64,000 bases of DNA from Isoetes taiwanensis (GCA_021234155.1 JAJEKV010000020.1:7242563-7306562); one strand, 5' to 3'. Numbered from the stretch's first letter, positions 46,559 to 58,749 are shown. The notes: generated by a model from the sequence alone, not told the origin. Numbers and translations: made by a program.

Positions 46559-47445
46559 TCAAACACGGTCTTTTAGGCTCAAGTTCTCCTTAGAAAGAGA
46601 CAGATTTTGACTTCTCTCGTTATCTAACTGAGCTCGTAGATCCGCCTCCTCATTCACAGCACCGGCTGAAGTTACCCTCACCACTTTTAAAAGTCGATTA
46701 ACATCTTCAACTAGATAGATTATAGTAATGGGCTCGTCACCCAACGTGTTGTCGCTATCTTCCGCATGTTTAACTCTCTTGGTATTCAATATATATATTT
46801 AAATTTCTATACAAAAAACCTAAAGACATTTACACAATGCCTTCAGTGGAAAATCCTCCTAGAAGAACAAACAAAACTAGTATTGGCAATATCATTACTC
46901 CAGTCTAAGGGGTATCGGGATGAGGTGATAGTTTCTGGCAGATGTCGTGATCTGTCATGGTTGGACGAAAAATAAGAATGACAAAAAAAAATGAGACTTT
47001 ATTGTATATATTTAGACAATAATAGAATAGAATAGAAGAAAAATATCAACTAAAAAACAAATTATCATCATAGCCTATGCAACTTATTCAAAAGATTAAG
47101 ACACAAAAAAGTATTCAATATATATAAAAATTCCTATACAAAAAACCTAAAGACATTTACACAATGCCTTCAATGGAAAATCCTCCTAAAATAACAAACA
47201 AAACTAGTATTGGCAACATCATTACTCCAGTCTAAGGGGTAGCGGGATGAGGTGATAGTTTCTGGCAGATGTCGTGGTTGATATTTAGGCATGTGAAAGA
47301 ATCCTGGTTGCAGTTGCTTCACCAAGTGAAATTCAATTTTATGATTGCCATTATCACCATCATAGGGACCGTGTTTTTGATAAGAATAATAAACCTTTCC
47401 AGATTTACCTTTATTGTGACGGAGCTCTTCAATACGTAATCCCAC
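46559..47445 (-). pseudogene. unidentified minus-strand ORF pieces with a duplicated segment
   Basis: An open block at 47445-47170 reads MGLRIEELRHNKGKSGKVYY and RHLPETITSSRYPLDWSNDV. Another at 46789-46559 reads DEPITIIYLVEDVNRLLKVV with a coiled-coil end. A 167-bp segment (46782-46949 and 47111-47276) is directly duplicated 329 bp apart, copying the tail of the first block. These may be upstream exons of the minus-strand gene split by the retroelement, since strand and order agree, but no splice sites confirm it. Confidence 0.4.
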
Positions 47446-48339
47446 TTATTCGTCCATCCCATACAATCACTTACCAACCCTTATCAGAGCTCACTTTTTG
47501 TGCCAACCATGGAAAACTATCCTCTTTCTTGTCTCCCCTTTTGCTTAGATAGGCCAAGAATCTGCATAAAGCAAAGATCCACTCGTACTTTCCAAAAAAA
47601 AAGGAGTTGCAGATCTCCATTAATGTTCACAACAACCTATATTTACAACCACCAAGATGGCCGCCATCATTCAAAGAACACGCCCACCGAAGTGCACGCC
47701 ATCCTAAAATTCCAAAGTTGAACTTGAACTTATGGGAACCTTGAGGAGGTTTTCCTTCAGAAACATGACGTTTTGTCAAGCACACTCTTCATACATGCCC
47801 ATCCAAATGGAGAGTTTAGGAGGAGGTGGGGGGCCGGGAATGGCAAGTACAGGACTAGATAGTACATAGCCAGATGGACTAGCAGAAGAGGGTGAGAATA
47901 GTTGAAAAAATAGAAGGGATGGCAGTCTAGGACGGAAAACTAGGGTAGTGGAGAAGGGATGTAGGAAGATGGGAGGACATGAAGTGGATGGTAGTGGAAT
48001 GTCCTCGACGTAGATGGGCATCATCTCAATGCAGAGGTCCACAATGACAGATGCAGAAAGGATGGAGGAGGTTCTCTGAATGAGGTGACCCACCCGAAAA
48101 GAACGTGGCGAGCGGTCCGAAAGAGGAGCTCAAGAAAACTACATGTGAAGCCAAATTCATTGTAGCTCACAAATGAATCACATCATTAAACTCATCTACT
48201 ACTCCATAATCCACTGCATGGCCCTCTGCTGACGATGCAAGGGCTAGGTCTATGGTGTCCTTCTCCTAGGCACATTTAGTCCGACCCAACTTGGCCCTCT
48301 TCTTCCTGCTCATCGACATGACCCTAGTAAAGAGAGTAC
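47446..48339. other. intergenic DNA
   Basis: No gene recognised. The 105-codon minus-strand open frame at 47776-48093 is rich in Pro and Ser and without motifs. Confidence 0.4.
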
Positions 48340-48740
48340 TCCTTGTGTTATTCGAGAACACGAGGCTCTCTCCCCTCATCTTGCATCAACAACACTGCAT
48401 GAATGGGGTCTGCCATTTCGTGCACGAATTTTCTCTCAAGCACCACCCAAGTTGCCAGCCACTCGACTCTGTAGTCTAGCCTTATAATGAGCTTCCTGTT
48501 GTAAGATAAGAAACTCTGGCCATAAAAGCCCTTCCTCCCTCCACCTCCAGTCTCATCTGCAGGGTCAATTACATGGTCTACTTTAACCATCAGAGGACAT
48601 ATGGTACCTCAGCAAGAAACTGCTTTTTGTGCTTCTTTGCACCATTCAATAACAAATCCCACATAACCCTCTCCAATATTGAGGGCGTATGAACAACCCT
48701 CATGTAGACAAAACCATCTTCATCTGATTTAGTTGGCACC
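48340..48740 (-). pseudogene. unidentified broken coding region
   Basis: The minus strand from about 48740 reads DEDGFVYMRVVHTPSILERV, then KKHKKQFLAEVPYVL, a stop at about 48590, and in the same frame VDHVIDPADETGGGG and YGQSFLSYNRKLIIRLDYRV to 48348. That is about 130 coding-like codons with one stop. The family is unknown. It may be an old retroelement capsid-like region or a host gene piece. Confidence 0.4.
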
Positions 48741-48844
48741 TCCTAAGATAGATGTTAACAAGCATCAAATACTCCAGCACCCATGAAGCATGTCCAGTAC
48801 ACTTAGAACCTAAGTCTATATATCCAAATATGCTATAAAGATGT

Positions 48845-50431
48845 GAGGAAGGAAGGTATTTTTATCGTCCACGGAGACCAATCGGTCTATGGGACCCAAT
48901 ACAAAAGCGCAGCAAGCGGATTACTACCCGGATTAAAAAACCCCCGCCTCGAAGGGTTTTCGAGGGAAAAACCGTGGCAGCAATCAGCCTGCTGACAAAC
49001 TGTTCTAATATACAGAATACAAAAACACACAAATATATACACTCATGCACCGCACCCATAGTGCCTGATCAGCGGGCAGCCAGGCGGGGGCAAAGGTGGG
49101 CTCGCAGATCTAGTACCTCCTGAATGTACGACCCCAGAGCACGTACTGACGGTGTGTTCATCAGCAAATGTAGGGGCAAGTCCAGCCGTACTAAGGAAGC
49201 GTATCTGGCCCAGATCTGACTGAATGCTGGGCAACTGGAAAGTGTGAGACTCATCCTCAATGGCACCCGTTTGACAGCACTGGCAGAGCCTGTCCTGGCG
49301 GGGCTCCCCAATCCACCTGCCCGTCTCGATGCGAAGATGGTGGGCACCTGTGCGAATGGAGGCAATGAGTCTGTGCTTTTTCAGGGGCAGCTGGGAACGC
49401 AGGTAGAGCTGCGGGCTCCGGGCTAACACGGGGTTGATGTGCTCCTTGTAATGGGCCGTTTTGACCTGCTCTAGAGCGTCGGGGTCCCAGAGCTTGCCAA
49501 GGAAGCAAGCGTCCATGTACTCCCCTCAGCCGCCACGATCGACCTCTCGTGTCCACCTCGCGACGACGTGCTCCTCGCCCGCGTTCCATCCGGCGGCAAT
49601 CGCTCTCTCTACCCCTCCAACAGGCCACGAGCGGCTGCGGGCCCATTGCCACAACGTAAGCCAAAAAAGGAGCCGAGCATCACCCATATTAACCACTTTG
49701 AAAATAGACGATGTGTCTATCAAGGGCTGCCCACCGGAAGCGCAAGAATTCGGCTTCTGCAGCAGAATCTGATAGGGGACTGAAGGTTTCACCCCAAGTG
49801 CCCGTGCCAAAAATGCCTTCTGCACCTGCTCCAAGTCATTCCAGGTCGCCAAAGAGACGACCGGACCCCAAACCTCGACCCGTCGCATTTAAGAACAGTT
49901 CGACCCGGTGCAAAAAGATGTGACCGATGGCCCCAATCATAGAGCTCACGGGTGATCATTGTTCTCATGGCATAAAGCGCTTTCGGCCTGGCGTCACCCA
50001 TAGCGGATGGACGCCTCCCAACAGAGCGAGGTGGGGAACTCCACCCCTAGGTACTTGTAGGTGGGCGTGATCTCTACAGGCTGTCCCCGATATGTGAGTG
50101 CAGGAGGCGTGGGGTGGCGTGAAGAGGACATGAGGACCACCCTGGTCTTGGCCAGATTCACGCGCATGTCTGTAGCCTGACAGAATGTGTCCAGGGCATC
50201 CAGATGAGACTGCATAGCTTCTGAGGTGTGGGCCAGAAGGTCAACATCGTCCGCATAGATGAGCTGGCGGATGACCTGGTGCAAAAGCTGTATGCCATCC
50301 CCCCCATGCTCAGTAAGCCAGGGTTCTAACTGATCAATGTAGAGGCCAAAAAGTGTTGGTGAGAGGGGGCAGCCCTGCCTGACCCCGATACTACTGGTGA
50401 GGACAAACCCTAAAGCACCCCAAAACAACAA
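48845..50431 (-). mobile_element. 5'-truncated LINE with RT and a 3' stem-loop
   Basis: From 50431 downward the minus strand gives RT blocks GVRQGCPLSPTLFGLYIDQL and IRQLIYADDVDLLA, with the YADD catalytic box intact, then the NLAKTRVV and YKYLGVEF blocks. After frameshifts come the 49888-49526 frame (NDLEQVQKAFLARALGVKPS) and the 49516-49043 frame, whose tail HHLRIETGRW, CQCCQ and IEDESH matches the remnant at 19.2-19.5 kb. The 3' end (minus strand) reads stem AGACC, loop GATT, stem GGTCT (48888-48875), then CCGTGGACGATAAAAAT and TTCCTTCC. At least three frameshifts make it inactive. It identifies the RT lineage behind the stem-loop 3' ends in this window. Confidence 0.88.
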
Positions 50432-51640
50432 AAACTTAAAACTATATAATAATTTTTACTAACTTATGATAGAGAGCAATGTTATCTGTGATAAGGGGTA
50501 GTGGCATTGCACCGCCTTCCTCTCGAGATGCGCCCTCCTTATCCATGTCTATGGTAGGACATAAGAAGGAAGCATTAGTATTGCTAAATATTAGTATTGC
50601 TAAAGGACTAGCATGCTTAAGTAGTAGCATGAATAAACAAAGATCAATAAAACACACTCTCATTTTACATGGCATTCTTGAGTGTGCCATGTCATCCAAA
50701 CCCAAATACTGACTGCGCAACCATACCTATTACACACTAGAAGCTTGAAATCTGGAAATGGGGATGAAGACTACAAAACAAAATACAAGATAAAGCCAGA
50801 CAAATTTGAAATATTTAGATGTCTCCTCCATTCATCCAAATTATTTAAGGTCGCCAGCGCCATGTAGAATTAACTCCACACAAGGAGATAATGAGAATGC
50901 TCTTTCTTATTCTTGTCTTGCCAATGGCGGTAGCAGCTAAGCGGCTAGGGCTCTTATTAAATAGGCAAGCGATCCAGGACAGTTAGAAGCAAACACTTCA
51001 TCGACAGATAGAGGGGGCCGCTTAATGCCTCTGCTCATCCTATCGTCTCATGGCTTTTGGCAGTCTCCGTGGATCTTAAAATTGTATCAATCCATCCAAC
51101 CACTCCATGTGAATATCAATATGATAAGCAGTCCCATTTTCATAAATTTGGAACATAGAATTAGATTGGTATGACACAACTTGTTTATGAATTCAAAGAA
51201 CCAAGGTTTGGCACAAAATGTTTGAATGAGTAGGCTTTTGAAAGAATGCAAAAGTATAAGCTTACCCCAACAAACAATAGATCTATTGACAAATTTTGGA
51301 TTCTAAATATAATCTTCCCTTTTTTCTGTTGTATCTATGTGTGCAAAGGGAATATTTTGTCTTTTTTAAAATGTATATGGTGCAATAAATGCATGGTCTT
51401 CATCATGGAATAAATTACTACTCCTATATTTTAGTGTAGCCGAAATAGGTTTAGCTAAACTACCTTCATTCATTCTGACATGACTCATTCATTCTGAGGG
51501 AGGAATGACAGCCACATCTATGATCGTGTCTATTGAGAGATGGACACACTTATTACAGTTAATACATGCTTTCGTTCCAGACCCTAAAGTCTGGGCATAA
51601 GTGATGCCTCCATACAGACACTAGATACAGAATTACAGCC
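50432..51640. other. intergenic DNA
   Basis: No gene recognised on either strand. Confidence 0.4.
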
Positions 51641-51667
51641 ACAGAAGAAATATTGTGTTGAAGCGAA

Positions 51668-52420
51668 GTGCAGACATTAGAAAGGGAGCATGTTGAGGTG
51701 GGCGTACAGACATCTCCACAATCCCAAAGGGACCAGGAGTCACAGTGTCGAGCTAGCAGACAGAAGCGGGCTGCCTCAGTATCTTCTGTTACCAGGAGCC
51801 TGAACTTGCATATTATAGGGGTTGCAGAGGCAGAAGATGATGCCCTTTCTGATATGGATGCGGCTTTGCATTTTTTCACTGATGTCATGCATGTGAAGGT
51901 TGGTGGAGTTGTCTCCACTACTAGGGTGGGAGCGGCAAGACCTGATCATCCTCGCCATTTTTTGGTTCGGTTTCAAGACACTCTTAGCCGCTTACATGTT
52001 CTTCAGCATGGAAACCATCTCGAGGGGACTAGTTTCTCGATGCAGGAGGACCTCTCCCCTCTTCAATTGTGTAACCGTAAGGAGGAGCTCTCCGCAAAGT
52101 GGCGGCCCGGCTTTGCAAAAGAAATGGGCAAAGCAGGTAATGCGGGAGGGCGCAGCAATTATTCTAGATCAATGGCCTTCCAATCCTTGGACTGGCTATG
52201 TCTAGATAATTTTAGAAGCATAAATTTACCACGAGCATTAGCATTATCTTATCTTATTCTTGGTAGCCTTTTAATATTTGGTTATTGTGTTTGGTGATGG
52301 GGCCTAATCCCCAGGTTTTAGATGGGCTGTTGCCCTTGCATGTGCCGTCCCATAACCCGTTGGGTTCCCGTGGACGTAAAAATTCATCTTATCTTATCTT
52401 ATCTTATCTTATCTTATCTT
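51668..52420 (+). mobile_element. LINE derivative: ORF1 fragment joined to a stem-loop 3' end
   Basis: The plus-strand frame 51668-52297 contains an L1-type ORF1 protein piece. It has an RRM-like start (RSLNLHIIGVAEAE), the block PRHFLVRFQDTLSRLHVLQ, and the C-terminal domain LEGTSFSMQEDLSPLQ with a following Arg-Lys-Glu-Glu. After about residue 160 the sequence is unrelated. From about 52290 the LINE 3' end follows directly: CCCATAACCCGTTGGGTT (stem AACCC/GGGTT at 52354-52366), CCGTGGACGT, then (TTATC)n at 52386-52420. ORF2 is absent, so this is an internally deleted copy. ORF1p is an RNA-binding chaperone of the retrotransposition particle. Confidence 0.78.
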
Positions 52421-54600
52421 CAAATTGGGGCTAGAAGTTTCTAACACTTGGCTAAACTAAATGGTTTTTCTCCATCACAGTTTCTCGCTTTTGGCTGAAC
52501 TTTCACAAAATGGAAAGGCAAATATTAGCCATCACGCTATACTAATTTAAAAAAATCCAAGCATTTTGGCAAAGACATTGAATTTATTGTAGATATATAA
52601 ATCAAGACACAAACATACATGTCAAAAACCTAAACAAAAAGGGACTACATTGTTTCTTTTCCTCTAATGCTTCAACTTTGTACTTGGAACAAGAAAGAAA
52701 GTGGAAAAAAGAAAAATATAAACCCTATTTGAAATTTCTTAAAGTTAGTACATACATTGGTGTTGAATTTTGGGCTAATCTATCCATTTTTCCAAGCCCA
52801 CTCTATCTTAGGTTTAGCTAATCGATATCTTGATGAATATGTCTGGAGGTAAAGGCTTGGCTATTTAACCTAAAAACTCATTTGAGCAGAAAAAAATTGG
52901 GCTAAAATTTTCTTTTTTTTGGGCATTTTTTCCATTTACTTTAGCCGTTTTTCTTGGCGAAACTGCTACAAAATAGCCATTTGGCTAACCTTAGCCGTTA
53001 TTTTATTCCATGATATATGATACTACTTTCTAATCTTTGGAACCATAGTACATATACTCTTGTATCCTAAATAAGGTGAGTATTTTTCTTTAAGATCTTT
53101 TGCCTATGCTATCTAAAATCCGTGGACGTTAAAATACTTCCTTCCTTTCTTCCTTCCTAAAATGCAAAAACAGCAAAAAAATCGAGGTCAACAAATAAGA
53201 GTTTGCATCTATTAAACTAGTTGCACACAATCCAGCCATACTTACTCGTTCTTATGAGCTTTTCTGTAAATGGAGCAAAGAGAGTGATTTGAATACTGTC
53301 CATTTCTAAACTTTAGGTGCATGTGGTCCTCCACGTTCTTGAAAACAGTTTGTTATTCTTATTAATGCTCAAATGACTTGTACAATCGATTGCTAAACTA
53401 GGTAAGTTGTCAGTCAAGTGCGTAATTAATTACATTTTCATAGCTAAGACGTGATTACATACCAATAATGATTCACATGGTCAGAAAAAGCGTAAAATGC
53501 TAGACTATGAAGGAAAGATACAGTTACAATTGAATGTCAATAACAAACTAAATAATCTTAGAACAATTAAGATGTGATCACATGATCTTTATATGCTTTA
53601 TAGGACTGGTACTTAACATTGTCTTCACCATAACAAGCACCTGTCCATATCTTTGGATACAACATGAGGGAACACAAATTCCGATTTTGATATGGAGCAA
53701 TTTAGTGTGGGGCATACAATGTTGTGGCAGAAAAGTATGGGGCATTATCCAAGCAAAGGAGAATTTGTCCATGACACGGACATTGTCAGTTTAGGTGAGC
53801 CAAGTACCAATGCAATAAGATGTCGACGTAGACGAAGGTTGATAACGTAGGCAAGTGTCCAAAGAATCAGCGCCCAGGCATAAATCTTCTTTTAAATCCA
53901 GAGGAAGTAAAGAGCAGCCAACAGCATCAACCACTTCCTATGGGAGGGAGGGGCCCAAGGGATATTTCATCAGGGACATAGGTCCAGGCACTCAGAGGAA
54001 GGGAATGAACACGTTTAAGTGGAGCAAGTTGAGGGGAGAGCGAGAAGATAGGAGAGATGAGTACAGAAGATGATGATAAATGCAGGGGGACGTGCAACTT
54101 GAAAATTGTTAAAAAATGTTGAAAAATAAAAAGAAAAAAGGAAAAAAAAAAGAATAGAATTGATTTTTATCATCCGCAGAGAATTTGATTTAGAGAAAAA
54201 TTCGAGAAAAGAGAAAGAAAACAATAAAATGGAACTGATTGTGTAGAAAACAACTATGATAGGCATGCAACAGACAGGGCGGAAATCATGCGCAGTGGAG
54301 AGAGGTTAGGAAGGACCCAGTTGGAGGGGGAAAGGTATATGGGAGTATTTTAAGCGGGTTAGGGAAGATAAAAAGAAAGGGGTAGAAAATATACCAAACA
54401 ATGGTTAAAAAAACATAGAATAAATGATACGGAGAAGAAAAGGAGAACACAAGGATCAGGCATGGAAGCAAACATTCGATGCCAAAAATTGAAGCATTGA
54501 TTTATAACAATGTCAGTGTCAAGCATATAACATAAGAAAACAGATAATAAATATTATACAATTTATAACATAATAATATATAAACACAAGACCTTGGGAT
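52421..54600. other. intergenic DNA
   Basis: No gene recognised. It holds the 38-bp LINE stub listed separately. The 70-codon plus-strand open frame at 53582 has no known motif. Confidence 0.4.
53120..53157 (+). mobile_element. extremely 5'-truncated LINE insertion, 38 bp
   Basis: CCGTGGACGTTAAAATA followed by a CTTCC-rich tail is only the last bases of the stem-loop LINE 3' end. It is flanked by TAAAAT on both sides (53114-53119 and 53158-53163), a short apparent target duplication. Confidence 0.7.
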
Positions 54601-55810
54601 TATTAGCCCCTTGATTATGCTACCATTAATACCCCTTCTTCCAGATCCGGCCCTCCCTTTGTTTTTTCTTTGTTTTTCTGTTGTCAAGATTTCTCCCTCC
54701 CTGGCTATGGCGTCGCCTTTTTCTTCGATATCCACCTCCTGTCTGCCGGAATCCTTCCCGCCCAGTTGCTCAGCTTGCCATAAGCTTCAAAACGAGCTCC
54801 TGATCGCCATTTCTGGCGCAGTATTATAGCATCCAAGCTTTTCGCCACGAAAAGTGTGGCAAAAAAGTCTAATGCCAGAGGCGGACTTCTTCCTTGCTTC
54901 TGTTTCTCAGCTCGGGTATGTTTGGGATGCCAAAGAGTGTGGATTGTAGAGCGCACGGTGGTTGCCGGAGTTGGAGCGGAATTGGGCTGTGTTTGCTGTA
55001 GCATTACCGGACCTTTTTGAGTAGAGATTTGCTGGTGCTTTTCTTGCTTTAGGTGCTTCCCTGGACAAGCAAGAAAAGGTGGATTTATGTTGAAAAAAAA
55101 AAAGACAGGAACACGGATTCTTCTCATTTTGGAGCGCGAAATTTTCAACCTCTGTCTTTGAGTGTCTTTGAAGTTTTAAGCTTCTCGCTTTCTGGGAGCT
55201 TTCTGTCTGTAAAGATGGTTTAATCTCTCGCAGGCGTCGTTTCTTATCACAGCAGCTTCCGGAGTACGAGCATTAAGGACATTGAGAACGAATTTTTGGC
55301 TCTGCAGAATGATTAGTTGAATTGGGTTGATTAGCTGTTAAAATGGAGGTTCTTCTTCCGGCCCTGAGGTCGCTGCAGGGCTCTGATATTCTTGTCGTGA
55401 AGCCATTTGGACGTTTTCTGTTTTCGTGATACCAAGTTTTTTGGCTTCCTTGGCGTTCGAGCTGATCATCTAGTGGAGGTAAGTCCGGTAGTCCATAGAT
55501 CTATTAGAAAGGAACGAAAGGAATTTTTGTAGTTAGATTCCGAGGAATCAAGGTTTTTGAGTTTTGAGCTCTGGCCGCTCTTCCTTGTGCATAATTAACT
55601 GATATTAACTACATTATTAATGGACCGGATATTGCCTTTAAGGCCCTCGTTAACACAAACCATCATTTTCTGCCTTGTTTAGAAGAGCTCCACATCGTTC
55701 TAACGTTTACAAGAAAATCAAATGCAGGTCGTTAAGTTTCCTTATCTAGCAAACTCACATCTGAAGACCTGGTCTCTTCAAACAATTGAGAGTGGGTCGT
55801 TTTCAGTGCA
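54600..55810 (+). other. promoter and 5' leader of the DUF863 gene, with a leader intron
   Basis: A consensus donor GGAG|GTAAGT at 55479 can pair with an acceptor at 55806 (TTTTCAG) four bases before the ATG, or with one at 55727 (AATGCAG). The T-rich sequence between fits a plant intron. Upstream pyrimidine-rich stretches (CTCCCTCC near 54690) fit a plant leader. The transcription start is not defined. The 147-codon minus-strand open frame here is judged a shadow. Confidence 0.6.
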
Positions 55811-58749
55811 ATGGAACAGTACTTGACACAAGATATGCAAACTATTCGCCAAACTATGTTGCAACAAGAGCAAACCTTCAAGGAACAGGTAGTTTAAAGT
55901 GAATGTTTCTGGAGCATCTGGTTTCAGGTTTTCATAACTATATTTTCATATCTGCTGGCAGGTCCATGAGCTCCATCGCGTGTATAGAGTACAGAGAATG
56001 CTAATTGCAGAGATGGGAAGGAAGAATCATGAAGTATTTTCTAATGGGGGTTCCATATTTCCATTGGTGAACCTGGAAGATGCAACGTTTGGAACTAAGA
56101 ACCTGTTGGGCCCCATGCATTTCCCTCCTTCAAATTCTACTCCCTTCGTAGAGACAGATAATGCAGTCTGCAGGACATTTGACTTGGAGCAACCTCCTGA
56201 TGCTGACGGTTGCATAGACACTGGACTTAATCAATTACATAATGGAAATGTAAAGGATAATCTCCAGGATGAGCCTGATAGCCCATGCTTGAGTTTGAAC
56301 TTAGCATGGGGAAAGGCAAAGGAGTCCAGGGATATAGAATTGTCCAGGCAGGTAAGCCACCAAACTGGCGTACTTATACGGAATGTAGACGTTAAGGACC
56401 TGGAAAGATCTCCCTCGATTTTGAAGGTGAATGGCAGCAATGGGACCAAGGGATTACAGAGCTTCAATCTTGAGAAGGAACCAGAACCAGAAGATGATGA
56501 TACAAAATTTAGCAAGATATCATGCAGTAACAAAATAGAGGAAACACTACAAGGAGGAGCTTCCAACACACATTGGTTCTTAGAGGTTGGCAACTTTATT
56601 CCCCATAGTAGAAAGAATTTTATGCTCTCTTCATCCAGCGTCTTTTCGCAATATGGATCCTTTACATTCATCTTGCTTGCGTCTGAAATTGGGCTTCTAA
56701 GTTTGCAAGTCATTGTTAAAACTCATCCAATGCATGCGTTTCCTGCAAGATCTTTATAGTTTTATGCTGCGGCATGATGCCGGCTTTTGTGTTCTAGTCA
56801 TATGCAGAAGATAGCAATACATGCTAAGAAAATTAAGGTGTACATATACTTAGCAAATACATGTGTAGGTTCACAGTTTTCTTCCCTTTTAGCCTGGAGA
56901 ATGCACTTTTATATGTCTAACATGGATTAATGTACATCCACAGGCTTCTGTTTCTGCAAAAGCAGACCAAGACGCAGGGTGTCAAGTTGCACCGTCACAA
57001 GTACAAAGGAAATATGGCAATGACGTGATAGAAAATGGAAGGCATCCAAGCATATGCATTTACCAAAATGGTGACCATGAGTTAAGAAAACCCTCACTGC
57101 AATGGACCCAACAACAACAACCACCAGGAGCAGATCCTAAAGGCCCTCCGGTGAAGTTGTCTGGAAGCTCTCCAGCCCCACCCTTTTATGGGTTTTACAA
57201 TGGTTATGTTGGCTATAATGAACACATATCAAAAAACAACTCCCAGTACTTCTGGCAAGGTAACAATGTACGTTATTTAGAAGGGCACCATACGACTGTT
57301 GACATACCATCCGCAGAATTACAGTCTAAGAACTACTCCCTTACAAATAATAGTATTTCAAATTCAAAGATAGATGCTGGCTTATGGTATGGTTATGTGC
57401 CCGTGCATCAGACTGCACAGCAGCTCCATCAAGTAGCCACTTTACAAGTTGGAGCACTGCCTCATCAGATACAGGTACATGCATCAAACATGGCATTGCA
57501 AAATTCGTTTTTCTCCAACTCCAATTCCTCCTATGATCCTTGCATGGAGTACACAGTAGATGGATCACAGGTGAGTCACAATCAGACTTCTGGATTATTT
57601 TGGGGCCAAGGAAAGTTTTCTGCCTTTCTGGACTGCCGAGGTACAAAGCCAGATCATAAGAAAGTTGTAAAGACTTCTGTTGCTGGTGCAGGGCTTGAGC
57701 TGAATTCAGTTCCAAATGAGTTTCCTCAACTGGAAACTGTTAAAGAGTTCCAAATAGAAGACCATTTCAAGATGCATAAATCAACATTGCAAATCAAGGA
57801 TGAAAACCACAAACAGGAGGACAATAAAGCAGAGAATATGATAGCGGGTGCACTTTTTCGCGATAAAGTCAGTGAATCAGACCAGGCTACGTTGGCATTA
57901 AGCAATGAAGTAATGGAGCCTACCAAAGAGCAGAATAATGGAGAAACAGTTTTAAGTGACACAATGGAAAGCTGTGTAGTTCCTTCGCTAAGACCTGATT
58001 CAGCTGAGTTTGCAGCATCTTTGCTGCTTGGCCTCTGTGCTTCTGAGGATGCTACTCCTGAAAATGATGTACTCGCAGGGAGAGAGAAAACCCCACCAGT
58101 TTTAAAGAAATCTGTGGCTTGGTTTGCAAATGCAATACCAATGGAAACAGATTCCACTAAATGCACTGACATTGGTACATCAAATTCTGAAAGTTCTGCA
58201 CAATCAGCAGAAAGACCTCTTGAAAAGAGAGTAGAAAGTTCATCTCAGCTTGATCCCTTTGAATATGTCACTCTACAGTTGAAGCAAACAGATCTTAGTC
58301 ACGAAATTTCAAACTCTGTTATGGCACCAAGAGCCAATGATGAAGATACAGCAGCTCCTGAGAAAACTGCCAGTGGAAGGTCATGTAGACGACCCAAGAG
58401 GCAGAAGAATTTTCAAGCAGAAACACTACCAAGTATTAGATCACTCTCCAGACAAGAGATCAAGGAGGACCTACAACTGATGGGTGGATTGATGAGGTCT
58501 ACCAGGGAAACAAAATTTGGTATGTTTGTAGGACCAGAGGAATCGACAGGAAGACGATCTGCAAGACAATGTAACATAGCAAAGGCAGATAGAGCGGCAT
58601 CAGCACAGCAGAATGGTTCTGGCTGTGAAGGAATTTCAAAAGACAACAGCACAGATGCATTAGTTTGGCTGGGTACATGGGGAGATTCAATACGCCGCAA
58701 GCGCAAGCAAAGACAAAGAAACAAGCAACCAAAATTGTTTAACCTGTAA
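55811..58749 (+). CDS. DUF863 family nuclear-type protein of unknown function, spliced
   Basis: Exon 1 is 55811-55888 and exon 2 starts at 55962. Together they encode MLQQEQTFKEQVHELHRVYR and VQRMLIAEM, the family's conserved start. The last exon is 56944-58749. It contains FAASLLLGLCASED and, near the end, the signature RRPKRQKNFQAETLPSIRSL, SRQEIKEDLQLMGGLMRST and WLGTWGDSIRRKRKQRQR, with basic nuclear-localisation-like clusters. Exon 2 can end at 56351 (strong CAG|GTAAGC, 757 residues) or further on: its frame stays open to 56759 with charged coding-like sequence, and a weak phase-0 donor at 56585 would give 835 residues. All junctions are phase 0. No stops occur, so the gene looks functional. 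The biochemical role of the family is not established. An additional upstream coding exon is possible. Confidence 0.88.

Noticed and set aside
54705-55148. 147-codon minus-strand open frame upstream of the DUF863 gene
   Set aside because: It lies in the probable promoter/leader region and its composition is that of reversed T-rich leader DNA. No motif seen.
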